Part shown: positions 54,627 through 63,779 of the stretch, piece after piece
Numbering within the stretch: position 1 is the stretch's first letter
Layout: every line of letters begins with the position of its first letter
Source: JBCCOW01 sp039025855
GTDB taxonomy: Bacteria; Planctomycetota; Phycisphaerae; Phycisphaerales; Phycisphaeraceae
Length of the DNA: 64,000 bases
NCBI GenBank assembly: GCA_039025855.1
Contig: JBCCNL010000001.1
Location: 1 to 64,000 of the forward strand
Direction: 5' to 3'
Translations under genes and position numbers: made by a program
Notes under the pieces: model-generated
What the model saw: only the letters and a program-made list of their open reading frames with translations
What the model was told of the DNA's origin: nothing
Database searches by the model: none

Positions 54627-54898
54627 CCCTGAGCCACTCGCCAAATCCTACCCCTTCGCCGGGTCGTCTTTGTCCCCTTCTCACACCTGCTCAAACCCAA
54701 AATCTCAGGCAATGACCCGACGGCGAGACCCATGCCAGGGTCTTCGGGCCTGACATCACACAAGCTCCCTACTGAGATTCAGTTAGCCGCGCTGGCAGTT
54801 CTCAAACCCTGACAAAACTGACATCAGTAAGCCCGAGCGGCCTTTCAGATGGCCGCCGGAAACAGAGACTGATTGACGTATCCCAGAGAACACTCCGC

Positions 54899-55011
54899 CG
54901 GGGTCAATGCAGCGCCCAAACGACGCCATTGAGATCAGCTAATCGGCTTTGATCGAAAATATGTCAATCCTGATCACGAAAACTAGAAAGCAACATATGC
55001 GGTCTTACCGC
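54899..55011. other. spacer between IS and block E promoter
   Basis: AT-richer non-coding sequence; nothing recognised. Confidence 0.5.
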
Positions 55012-55070
55012 TTGACAATGCCACATAAATACGCATAATAGTCATACTATTGAAAACACATCAATTGATG
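55012..55070 (+). promoter_or_regulatory. block E promoter with two palindromic operator candidates
   Basis: TTGACA (55012-55017), 16-base spacer, CATAAT (55034-55039). AATAGT-CAT-ACTATT (55037-55051) overlaps the -10, and CATCAATTGATG (55059-55070) is a 12-bp perfect palindrome in the early leader. No regulator gene is adjacent in block E, so the cognate protein is unknown. Confidence 0.65.
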
Positions 55071-55178
55071 CGCTCGCGCTCGGTAGGTCTTCTCACCTCT
55101 AGAGCCGCCGCGGCGGGGCACCCCCGACGGTTCGCCGGCACTCGCAATCGAATCCCCTTTCTTCCCTGGAGGCACTTC

Positions 55179-56084
55179 ATGTTCAGCACCGCTCACTGGT
55201 CCCGCATCACACACACCGCCCTGCTCCTAGTCGCCATCCCCGCCTACAGCTCGGCGTCGATCGTGGTCTCTCAAGACTTCACAGGAAATCCTGCCAACCC
55301 CTTTGATTCGATCGCCACGAACCTCAGCACCACCCCGCCTTTCAGCGTCGCTGGCGATGCTTTTACGATCGACTTCACCCCCGCCGAAACCACCAGCGGC
55401 TCGCCTGGGACCGGCCAGTCGACCGCCTTGATTAACCAGACTGCGCCGGGCGGCGACGTTGGCCTTGCATTCCCCGACGGAGACTTCATTCTTGCGGTCG
55501 ACGTCAACCCCACCACCTTCACGAATACCGGCGGGCTCATCTCGCTCCGCGCTTTCGAAAACAACGACGCGTTCCTCAACTTCGGCGTCGGCCTCGGCGT
55601 CCAGACCGGATTCGGGGCCTCGGGCGACGACGCCACCCTCCAGTTCTTTGTCGGGAACAGTGCACTACCCAGTCCTGGGCCCACCGAAGCCGCCGTCTTC
55701 CAGCACTCTACCGGCGGCAACGAAACCGCCTACCGCCTGACCCTCATCGGCGACTTTGACGACGACGTCACCCCCCTCAACGGCGACCTCGTCCTCACCG
55801 GCATCTTCACCCCCGACGCGGCGCAAAACCCCAACGGCCTACCCGAAATCACGATCAGCACCACCATCGATCAGGCCACCCTCGGCACGCTTGGCCTGAA
55901 CTTCGGGGCACGCACGTTCTTCGGCATTCAACAGTCGGGCAGCACCAACAATGACATGAACATCACGTATGACAATTTCCTCCTGGCCAACACCGCAGAC
56001 CTCGCGTCGGTCATCCCCGAGCCGGCATCGCTGGGTCTGCTGACTCTCGGCATGCTCTGTCTGGTATCTCGACGCCGCGTTTGA
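55179..56084 (+). CDS. PEP-CTERM protein (block E)
   Basis: About 301 residues from ATG 55179, with CTGGAGGC upstream. Signal peptide (ALLLVAIPAYSSAS), a beta-sandwich-like body ('SIVVSQDFTGNPANPFDS', 'RTFFGIQQSGSTNNDMNITYDNFLLAN' in parts) and C-terminus VIPEPASLGLLTLG plus SRRRV. First gene after the IS and block E promoter. Surface-located; lacks the adjacent regulator and pseudopilin seen in blocks A to D. Confidence 0.86.
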   Translation: MFSTAHWSRITHTALLLVAIPAYSSASIVVSQDFTGNPANPFDSIATNLSTTPPFSVAGDAFTIDFTPAETTSGSPGTGQSTALINQTAPGGDVGLAFPDGDFILAVDVNPTTFTNTGGLISLRAFENNDAFLNFGVGLGVQTGFGASGDDATLQFFVGNSALPSPGPTEAAVFQHSTGGNETAYRLTLIGDFDDDVTPLNGDLVLTGIFTPDAAQNPNGLPEITISTTIDQATLGTLGLNFGARTFFGIQQSGSTNNDMNITYDNFLLANTADLASVIPEPASLGLLTLGMLCLVSRRRV

Positions 56085-56241
56085 TCCTCCTTTCGTGCAG
56101 CACGGCCTTAAGCCGGCCGGGCTGCCGTTCTTTGGCTTGTCCCGCGCTCAACGATTCATGGTCCGACGCACGGCGTTCCCGACGCCGCAGCCCGAGGTTG
56201 TGCATATCCATCTCGCCTCCCATTCACTGAGGTTCCGCCTC

Positions 56242-59200
56242 ATGGCCAAGTCGTCACAGCCCCCCATTGGTAAGGCTCATTTAGAAGAACTCGAGCTCCG
56301 CCAGCTGTTCTCGTCAACGCTCCAGTGGCAGCCGCTCGGCGAGCTCGGCAACGGGGGTCGGTCCGACGCGATCGCTGTCAGCCCGTACGACTCCGACCAC
56401 CTGCTGGTCTCTGGCGATGTACTCGGCTCGGCCGTGTCGTTCGACGCGGGTCAGGCCTGGGAGCCCGCCACCGGCTTCGACTCGCTCGAGCACAGCGACT
56501 TCACGTTCCACCCGACGGACACCAGCGAGGTCTGGGCCGCCACGCTCAGCGGCCCCTACCGCTCGACGGACGGCGGCCGAACCTGGGAGTCCCGGCGTCT
56601 AGGCATGCCCCCCGCCGGCGGATTCGGCTACGACGCCGCGGTTGAAAAGGTCCTGTATGACCTCAGCGATAGCACCCACCAGACGCTCCTCGCCTTCGGC
56701 GGCGACCACCGCGAACTGAAAGAGGGTGCGGCGATCAATACCCAGCTCATCAACTACGGCAAGGTCTGGCGAAGCACCAATGGCGGCTTGAACTGGTCAG
56801 ACATCGAGATGGCCGACCTGCCCGGCAACATCACGGCCGTGACCTACGAGGCCGGGTCGAGCGACGTGCTGATTGCCGCGGTCAGCGACGACGGCATCTA
56901 TCGCAGTACCGGCGACGGGCCCGGAGCCACCTGGCAACGCCGAAGCAACGGACTGCCCACCGCAGGCAGCGGCGTGCGCATCTCCGGCATCGTCTCGGAC
57001 CCTGCCAAGCCCTGGATCTACACCGCCACCGTCGGCACCCGACAGGGCGGGAACGCCAACGCACCGAAGGTCGGCGGCATCTACCGCAGTACCGACCGTG
57101 GTTGGAATTGGACCCGCGTCGAAGCCGGCGAACAAAGCGGCGTCTGGCCGCCCGACTTCCGGCATGTCGCCGTCAGCTCCAACGGCGGAACGCTGTGGGC
57201 CACTGATGTCACGTTCGGCAACGGTAAAGGGGTCTACAAAAGCATCGACAGTGGTGCAACCTGGGACCACGTCCTGACGCGCGATAACGAGGACCAGTTG
57301 CTAATCGAATCTTCGCCGCTGAACGACGACACATCCGTCGGCGGCTGGTGGGTAGAGATCGATCCCAGCGACGATAACACCGTATATGTGCTGGGTAGCG
57401 GCGTCATCCTCAAGACGACCGACGGCGGACAAACGTGGACCGACGAGACCAACATCAGCTTCGGTGACAACACCTGGCGCTCCAACGGCTACACCGGATG
57501 GGTCGCGGAGAACGTTGAGTTCAACCCGTTCGACTCGGACATGATCGTGACGCAGGGTCTGGACTACCTGCTCGCCGCGATCAGTCGGGACGGCGGTTTC
57601 TCGTGGGACGCCGGTTTCCGTAACGACGGCGACACCGGGCTGCCTGCGTTTAACGGCGCACGCGACGTCGCGTTCGGCGTCAACGGCGTGCTCTTCGTCG
57701 CGCTTGGGCAAGGCCCGAACACCGACGAGCTCCTCGCCCGCAGCACCGACAACGGCGTCACCTGGGACCTGATCAACCCGCCGGTCGTCACGGGCAGCGT
57801 CGCCACCGCCGTGTACGCCAACCCCTCATCACCCAACATCGTCTGGGCGGTCGTCGACGGCATGCTGTACCGGTCGTCGAACGCGTTAGCGAGCAACCCC
57901 GCGAACGTGGTGTGGTCTAGCCAGAACGTCGACGGCTCCACCGTCGACGACATTGCCCCGGTCCATGGCCAAGACAACCACTTCTACGTCTCTACCAATA
58001 ACGGCGTCTACAAAACGACCACGGGCGGCATGCAGTTCACCCGTGTCGGCGGCTCAGGCTTCGCCGGCCCCGACGATCGGGTCAACCTCGCCGTCGATCC
58101 CAACAACCCCAACGTCGTCTGGGCCGCGTCCATCGGTAACCAGTCCAACGGTCTGTACAAGTTCGACGGGTCCAGTTGGCAGACCCTGAGCCTCCCCGGC
58201 GGGGCCGACCGGTGGGCCCGTGATGTGGCGGTCGATCCGACCAACAGCCAGCGCGTCGTGGTCGCGACCGGGCAAGACCCATTTGTCGAGATCAACGGCG
58301 GCACATTCCTGTGGTTTACCGAGGACGGCGGACAGACTTGGCGGCAGGAGTCGGCCAATCTGCCGGCAATGCGGTTCCGTACGGTTGAGTTCGCGCCGGA
58401 CGGCAGCAGGGTGATCGCCGGGTCAGGCGGCCGAGGCTTCTTTGTCGCCGAGCTGAACCGCACGACCATCGGGCTTCAGGCGGAGCACATGACGCTGGGC
58501 GAGAGCGGCGGCACCAGCTTCGACGTCGGCTTCGATGCCGAGGCCAACGGCGGGCGTTACATCGCCGTCCCCACCATCGCGGGTAACAACTGGGCCGCCT
58601 CCGGCGACGCACCCGTCGCCAAGTTCTTCTTCACACTCGACCAGCCCGAACAGGGCGTGACGTTTCGTGCTCGTGTGCAGACACCCAACGGCGACAACTC
58701 GTTCTTCGTCCGTGTCGACGGCGGGGCTTGGACGCCGTGGCTTGCCAGCACCACCGGCAGCGGCTGGGCCTGGGATACCGTCACCAACAAGAACACCGGC
58801 CAAACGCTGAGCCTCGACCTCGCCGCCGGTCGGCACGTCCTCGAGTTCAAGATGCGCGAGTCCGGCACCCGGCTCGACGAGGTCGAACTCGTCCTCAGCG
58901 GCAACGCCGGCGATACTGGTGAATCGAGCGATACCGGCGTCCGAATCGAAGCCGAGCTCGCCGATCAGGCCGTGGGCACGCAGGTCGTCAACGGCAGCAA
59001 GGTCGGGTTCATCAACACCGGGGACTACCTCGTGTTCCAGAACGTCGACTTCGGTAGCGCCGCATTCACCACCTTCCGCACTCGTGCCGCTAGCGCCACC
59101 CAAGGCGGCACCATCGAACTCCGCATCGGCTCGCCCACCGGCATCGTCGCGGGCAGCGTGACCTACTCCAACACCGGCGGATGGGACGCCTGGCAGACCC

Positions 59201-59310
59201 GCAGCAGCGGCCTCTTCGGCATCTACGGCACCCACGACGTCTACCTCACCTTCACCGGCCCCGGCAGCGGCTTCCTGCTCGACCTTGACTACTTCGAACT
59301 GCTTGCCTGA
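56242..59310 (+). CDS. surface protein with Asp-box beta-propeller (GH74/sialidase-like) and two CBM-like domains
   Basis: About 1022 residues from ATG 56242 with GAGG upstream. Near the N-terminus 'LEELELRQLFSS' is a degenerate form of the LEPR-LLS motif. About 40-740 is a propeller with many Asp boxes ('RSTDGGRTW', 'RSTNGGLNW', 'KTTDGGQTW', 'RSTDNGVTW', 'FTEDGGQTW'), the layout of GH74 xyloglucanases and VPS10-like proteins. The catalytic Asp pair cannot be verified by eye. Two carbohydrate-binding modules follow: 'IGLQAEHMTLGESGG' (about 750-880) and a CBM6-type 'VRIEAELADQAVGTQ' (about 895-1022). Predicted extracellular polysaccharide-active. Confidence 0.75.
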   Translation: MAKSSQPPIGKAHLEELELRQLFSSTLQWQPLGELGNGGRSDAIAVSPYDSDHLLVSGDVLGSAVSFDAGQAWEPATGFDSLEHSDFTFHPTDTSEVWAATLSGPYRSTDGGRTWESRRLGMPPAGGFGYDAAVEKVLYDLSDSTHQTLLAFGGDHRELKEGAAINTQLINYGKVWRSTNGGLNWSDIEMADLPGNITAVTYEAGSSDVLIAAVSDDGIYRSTGDGPGATWQRRSNGLPTAGSGVRISGIVSDPAKPWIYTATVGTRQGGNANAPKVGGIYRSTDRGWNWTRVEAGEQSGVWPPDFRHVAVSSNGGTLWATDVTFGNGKGVYKSIDSGATWDHVLTRDNEDQLLIESSPLNDDTSVGGWWVEIDPSDDNTVYVLGSGVILKTTDGGQTWTDETNISFGDNTWRSNGYTGWVAENVEFNPFDSDMIVTQGLDYLLAAISRDGGFSWDAGFRNDGDTGLPAFNGARDVAFGVNGVLFVALGQGPNTDELLARSTDNGVTWDLINPPVVTGSVATAVYANPSSPNIVWAVVDGMLYRSSNALASNPANVVWSSQNVDGSTVDDIAPVHGQDNHFYVSTNNGVYKTTTGGMQFTRVGGSGFAGPDDRVNLAVDPNNPNVVWAASIGNQSNGLYKFDGSSWQTLSLPGGADRWARDVAVDPTNSQRVVVATGQDPFVEINGGTFLWFTEDGGQTWRQESANLPAMRFRTVEFAPDGSRVIAGSGGRGFFVAELNRTTIGLQAEHMTLGESGGTSFDVGFDAEANGGRYIAVPTIAGNNWAASGDAPVAKFFFTLDQPEQGVTFRARVQTPNGDNSFFVRVDGGAWTPWLASTTGSGWAWDTVTNKNTGQTLSLDLAAGRHVLEFKMRESGTRLDEVELVLSGNAGDTGESSDTGVRIEAELADQAVGTQVVNGSKVGFINTGDYLVFQNVDFGSAAFTTFRTRAASATQGGTIELRIGSPTGIVAGSVTYSNTGGWDAWQTRSSGLFGIYGTHDVYLTFTGPGSGFLLDLDYFELLA

Positions 59311-59369
59311 TCCTTTTAGAGCACACTCTGAAATCGAGGCCGACCCGGTTGCCTCGCAGGAGACTCCCC

Positions 59370-62369
59370 ATGAACTCAGCAACCCGCACCCTCAGCCAAA
59401 GCCTCGCGCTCGTTCTCGCTGCGATCTACCTGCCTTTTAGCAATGCCACGCATGCCACCCCCGTTGAGACCCACGACATCTACCGCGACGGTTTCCCCAA
59501 CGAACACCGCATGCTGAAGTGGAACATCCAGCTCGAAGAACGCATCGGCGGCGTCACCGCCAGCGGCAAATACCTCGCGTTCAACAACGACTGGCTGTCC
59601 AAGCCCTGGAGCGGCATGCGCTTCGTCAACGGCAAACCCCTCACTATTACCCAGGACTGGTACGAAAAGGGCTTCGTCCGCCTCCGCGTGAACCCAACCG
59701 TCAACCGCTACGGCGAACCGAACGGCGAGCTCGCATTCCAGTTGTTCCTGATGAACGGAAAGGATCCATCTAGCCGTGAACATGTCCGGCCCGTCCACAT
59801 CCAACGCGGACGCGGACTCGACGAAGACCCCGGCACCTGGCAGGAGATCATGTTCCCGCTCAGCAGCGTCCGGTCGCTCAAGGTCGGCGACGTCGTCGAT
59901 GGCCTGAAGTTTCAGGTCCAACGGCAGACCGAGCTGGCGTTCGGTCTCGACGAGATCGCCTTTGTCCGTTTCGACGAATTGCCGCAATGGTTTATCGACC
60001 AACGCAACACGCCCGTGCTGCAGCCGGATGTCGAATGGCCCGAGGCGTCGGAACTTCCCGATGCGCTGCGGACCGACCTGAACCCGATCCGCGTGGAGGA
60101 CGGCAAGTTCGTCGGGGCTGATGGGCAGCGCGTGTTTATGCTCAACCCGTATGTGCGTGAAGTCTCTGAATTTGACATCTGGGGTGGCCCCTCCAAGGCG
60201 CAAGCCCCCCCACCGCTCGAACTGTTCTCGCCTGAGTCGCATGACTGGCTGTACAACGACCTGCTCACCGGCGAAACCCTCTCACGCCTCGGGTTCAACT
60301 CACTCTCCGTGACCATGCCACCCGAGCCTTGGTACCGGCACCTTAACCTAGGCTTCGAAGTACTCAGCAACAACGCGTCCCTCCGGCTCGGTCTGGTCCC
60401 GCCGCTCGACGAGATGGTGGACCGCGTCAAGGTGCCGCTCCACGTCGATGTGGTCTGCTGGCCGTGGAGCTTGGGGAAGCCGGCGATCGACAAGATGCTG
60501 CCCGAAGAGGTCCTCACCCAGGGCCGACACCACTGGGTCTACTGGCGGATCATCGGCCCGGGTCGACAACTCTGGCTCGACATGTGGCGTCTCTACGCCC
60601 AACGCTACGCCGACGCCGACGCCAACGTCCTGACCTTCGAGCTCATGAACGAGCCCGCCTACCTGGCACAAACCCCCGACCATCTCGCCGAGTTCGAGGC
60701 TTGGCTCGGGCACCGCTTTGACAGTGTCTCTGCCATGAACGCCCTGTGGCAGACCGACTTCGAGTCCTTCGCCGACGCCGCCCACCGCCAAGACACCCAT
60801 TCCCAGCCCACCTACCCCGGCCGGTGGTTCGACTACGAGGAGTACCTCGTCGAGCGCTTCCAGGAGCTGACCGAAGACGGCACCGAGCTGGTCAATAGCA
60901 TCCTGCCCGACACGCTCGTCGGCGTACAACCCATGGGCATCTACATGCTCACGCCGCACGAGGCGATCTGGAAGTACCGCATCGTCGAGGCGGAGAGCGT
61001 CGTGATCACCCCGACCGGCGGCGGCAGCTGGACGACCGGCAGCGGTGCGACCAGCCCAGCACCTTCGACGTTGAAGACGCCGATGGCCGACGCCCCATGG
61101 TCAAACGACATGCTGCTGGCGGTTGCTGATAACAAGATGATCATCGACAACGAGTTCAGCCTCGACGGCCAGGGCCGGGACGACACCTTCAACAAGCTCT
61201 GGGAGGCGGTGATCACGGGGCACGACGGCGTATCGATCTTCAACTGGTCCAAGCGGGGTTGGTCCTGGAGCGAAGGCCGAAACAAGGTCGAGCTGCTCGC
61301 CGAGCGGTTCCCCTACACCACACTGAATCCCGCCGCCCGCCGCACCGAATCGCTCCGTGGCATCTTCGACTTCACCGAGTCGATGCAGCCGATCGCCGAC
61401 AAGGTCCTGCCCAAGCCCTGGGGGCCGGACCCGAAGATCGCCTACGTGTTCAGCTGGGACGACGCCCGCCGACGCGTGCTTGAACCCAACCGGCTCGACA
61501 AGCGCGGGGCGTACTACGCCGCGTTGAAGTACAGCCACTGGAACATGGCGATGGCCCCGGCCCACCACGTCCTCGAAGAAAACGCGCTGGCCGGCTACGA
61601 CGTGGCCGTGCTCGCCAGCGTGACTCACGCCGAGCCCGGCCTGCCCGCAGCCCTCGACCAATTCGTCCGCCGTGGCGGCGTGCTCATCGTCGGCGAGAAG
61701 ACCTTCGACCGAACGCTCTACAACCACGAACTCGACGCCCTCAACCTGCTCGGCTTCGAGCCCGGTGGCACGGCCGACCGCCCCACCGGCCGGCTCGACC
61801 TGGGGCAACTTGCTGCGTCCATCCCGATCCGCGGCGAGGCTCTGGCAGTCATGCCCGCCCGTCGGGTCACGCTCAACCCCGACCTTGCCGTGGTCGTCCA
61901 CGACGCCGAAGGTCAACCCGTGGTCACCCGGTACGCGGTCGGCGACGGCTTCGTCTACTTCCAGGCCGCCGACATCACCGGCTACACCCTCGCCCAGGTC
62001 ATGTGGGCCATCCTCGCCGACGCCGCGCAGCAGAAAGGCCACGACGCGGTGCCCGAGGCATGGCGGACCGCCCACATCACCGACACCCGGACGGAAGAGC
62101 TCGCCCCGAACGTCCTCCTTTCGCGACGCAGCCACGACGCCGATGGCCGGCATGCTTTGCTGCTGCTCAACCGCGATAGCTTCGATAAGACCATTCAGCT
62201 CCGCATCGCGCTCGACGGCGGGACCTACCACGTCACCGCGCCGGTCGGGGTGGGGGATGCTGACGCGGCCGCCCTACCCTCAAGCATCTCCGCCGAGCAG
62301 CTCGCCACCGACGGGCTGACCTTCACGCTCAAAGCGGACGCACCCGCGGTCATCCTGCTCGAGCGTTAA
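59370..62369 (+). CDS. exported GH42-like (clan GH-A) glycoside hydrolase
   Basis: About 999 residues from ATG 59370, with CAGGAGACTC upstream. A signal peptide ends at about SNATHA. A CBM-like N-terminal beta domain covers about 30-220. The TIM-barrel domain contains 'VLTFELMNEPAYLAQ' (likely acid/base about E428) and 'NKMIIDNEFSLDG' (possible nucleophile region about 590-595). The C-terminal third includes 'FVRRGGVLIVGEKTFDRT', typical of the GH42 trimerisation-type domain. Hence GH42-like; galactosidic substrate is plausible but unproven. Between the Asp-box protein and the alpha-galactosidase. Confidence 0.72.
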   Translation: MNSATRTLSQSLALVLAAIYLPFSNATHATPVETHDIYRDGFPNEHRMLKWNIQLEERIGGVTASGKYLAFNNDWLSKPWSGMRFVNGKPLTITQDWYEKGFVRLRVNPTVNRYGEPNGELAFQLFLMNGKDPSSREHVRPVHIQRGRGLDEDPGTWQEIMFPLSSVRSLKVGDVVDGLKFQVQRQTELAFGLDEIAFVRFDELPQWFIDQRNTPVLQPDVEWPEASELPDALRTDLNPIRVEDGKFVGADGQRVFMLNPYVREVSEFDIWGGPSKAQAPPPLELFSPESHDWLYNDLLTGETLSRLGFNSLSVTMPPEPWYRHLNLGFEVLSNNASLRLGLVPPLDEMVDRVKVPLHVDVVCWPWSLGKPAIDKMLPEEVLTQGRHHWVYWRIIGPGRQLWLDMWRLYAQRYADADANVLTFELMNEPAYLAQTPDHLAEFEAWLGHRFDSVSAMNALWQTDFESFADAAHRQDTHSQPTYPGRWFDYEEYLVERFQELTEDGTELVNSILPDTLVGVQPMGIYMLTPHEAIWKYRIVEAESVVITPTGGGSWTTGSGATSPAPSTLKTPMADAPWSNDMLLAVADNKMIIDNEFSLDGQGRDDTFNKLWEAVITGHDGVSIFNWSKRGWSWSEGRNKVELLAERFPYTTLNPAARRTESLRGIFDFTESMQPIADKVLPKPWGPDPKIAYVFSWDDARRRVLEPNRLDKRGAYYAALKYSHWNMAMAPAHHVLEENALAGYDVAVLASVTHAEPGLPAALDQFVRRGGVLIVGEKTFDRTLYNHELDALNLLGFEPGGTADRPTGRLDLGQLAASIPIRGEALAVMPARRVTLNPDLAVVVHDAEGQPVVTRYAVGDGFVYFQAADITGYTLAQVMWAILADAAQQKGHDAVPEAWRTAHITDTRTEELAPNVLLSRRSHDADGRHALLLLNRDSFDKTIQLRIALDGGTYHVTAPVGVGDADAAALPSSISAEQLATDGLTFTLKADAPAVILLER

Positions 62370-62409
62370 GCCGTCGGCCTCCCCACATTCGCCCCCGCAG
62401 AAAATCAAG

Positions 62410-63729
62410 ATGCCCCCGACCGCCAAACGCCAACGCCTCGCCCAACCACCGATGGGCTGGAACAGCTTCGACGCCTACGGTTGCAGTGCCGACGACCGCG
62501 TCGTCCGCGAAAACCTCGACGCCTTCGCCCGGCTACTCCGCCCCGCCGGCTACGAGTACTTCGTCATCGATAACGGTTGGTTCGGCGAGTACCGTATCGT
62601 CGAAGGTGAACGCTTCACCCGCGAACTCCACGCCAACGACATCCGCATCGATGACTACGGCCGGCTGCTGCCGTCACACGTCTCGTTCCCCGATGGGTTC
62701 TCGCCACTCATCCAGCAGGCTAGCACGCTCGGCATCAAGCTCGGGCTCCACCTCATGCGCGGCATCCCCCGCAAGGCCGTGGAACTCAACCTTCCGATCG
62801 AAGGCACCGACGCCCACGCCGCCGACATCGCCGACCTTGCCGACACCTGTCCGTGGTGCGACTACATGTTCGGAGTCAACACGGACCACCCCGCCGCGCA
62901 GGCCTACTACGACTCTGTGTTCCGGCTCTTTGCGTCTTGGGGGATCGACTTTGTCAAGGTCGATGACATCATCCACAAGCCGCGCGAGATCGAAGCCGTC
63001 GCCGGTGCCATCGAACACTGCGGCCGCGACCTGGTGCTCAGCCTCTCGCCCGGCGGACAGATGGACCCGCAGCTCTTGCCTGTCTACCAACGTGCGGACA
63101 TGTTCCGAATCACGAAGGACATCTGGGACCGCCGAGCCGACCTCGACCGCGGCTTCGAACGCTGGGAAGCCGTCCAGGACTTGCCTCTCGACGGGCTCTG
63201 GCCCGACCTGGACATGATCCCCTTCGGCAAGCTGATGAAGTGGAACCCGCCCGGCGAAGACCGTGAGAACTGTGACCTGCTCGCCGGTGTCGGCTTCGAA
63301 CGTGATGACCGCTTCACCCCCGCCCAGCGCCGCACCTTCCTCGCCCAGCGCGCGCTGGCCGCCTCACCCCTCTTCGTCGGCGGCGACCTTGTCGATATGA
63401 CCGACGAGATAGCCGCCCTACTGACGAACCCATGCATGCTGGCGTGCAACCAGAACGGCGTGGTCGGCGGCCTGCAGCTCCGCCAACCACCCATTGATGT
63501 CTGGCTCTGCCCACACCGCAGCTCCCCCGACGAGTGGTGGCTCGGTATCTTCAACCGCAGTGAAAAGGCTTGGCAGGGCGAGTTCACCTGGCCGCAGCTC
63601 ACCGGCTTCCCGTCACCCGCCGCCGTGCGAGACGTCTGGTCCGGCCAGACGCTTGAAGTCGCGTCAGACTTACCGGCCCAGCTCGGAGCGGACGACGTGC
63701 TGTTTCTCCATTGCCACGCAGGCCCATAA
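62410..63729 (+). CDS. alpha-galactosidase-like protein (GH27/GH36)
   Basis: 439 residues, no signal peptide, so probably cytosolic. The opening 'PPMGWNSFDAYGCSADDRVV' and 'YEYFVIDNGWFGEY' are GH27/36 features. The nucleophile Asp is in 'WGIDFVKVDDIIHK' (about D185), with 'LSLSPGGQ' and 'DGLWPDLDMIPFG' following (the latter with the probable acid/base Asp). 'DVWSGQTLE' at the end is the usual C-terminal beta domain. Removes terminal alpha-galactose from oligosaccharides. No clear Shine-Dalgarno before ATG 62410. Confidence 0.87.
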   Translation: MPPTAKRQRLAQPPMGWNSFDAYGCSADDRVVRENLDAFARLLRPAGYEYFVIDNGWFGEYRIVEGERFTRELHANDIRIDDYGRLLPSHVSFPDGFSPLIQQASTLGIKLGLHLMRGIPRKAVELNLPIEGTDAHAADIADLADTCPWCDYMFGVNTDHPAAQAYYDSVFRLFASWGIDFVKVDDIIHKPREIEAVAGAIEHCGRDLVLSLSPGGQMDPQLLPVYQRADMFRITKDIWDRRADLDRGFERWEAVQDLPLDGLWPDLDMIPFGKLMKWNPPGEDRENCDLLAGVGFERDDRFTPAQRRTFLAQRALAASPLFVGGDLVDMTDEIAALLTNPCMLACNQNGVVGGLQLRQPPIDVWLCPHRSSPDEWWLGIFNRSEKAWQGEFTWPQLTGFPSPAAVRDVWSGQTLEVASDLPAQLGADDVLFLHCHAGP

Positions 63730-63779
63730 AGCCGCTCCGGACGGCCCGCTCCCTTGGCCTCCATCTCTGGCCAACCGAG

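Larger units (their letters stand above)
53298..54898 (-). mobile_element. insertion sequence with decayed rve-type transposase (about 1.6 kb)
   Basis: Boundaries are set by alignment with the internally deleted copy at 28339-29112: the left end starts CCGAAATGTAGGCACC and the right end is CAGAGAACACTCCGC. It carries one integrase-core transposase on the minus strand. No convincing terminal inverted repeats were found by eye, so the ends are those of shared sequence rather than proven IS termini. Confidence 0.75.

Noticed and set aside
53298..54898. Terminal inverted repeats of the IS
   Set aside because: The shared end sequences (CCGAAATGTA... and ...CACTCCGC) are not complementary, and no target duplication could be found.
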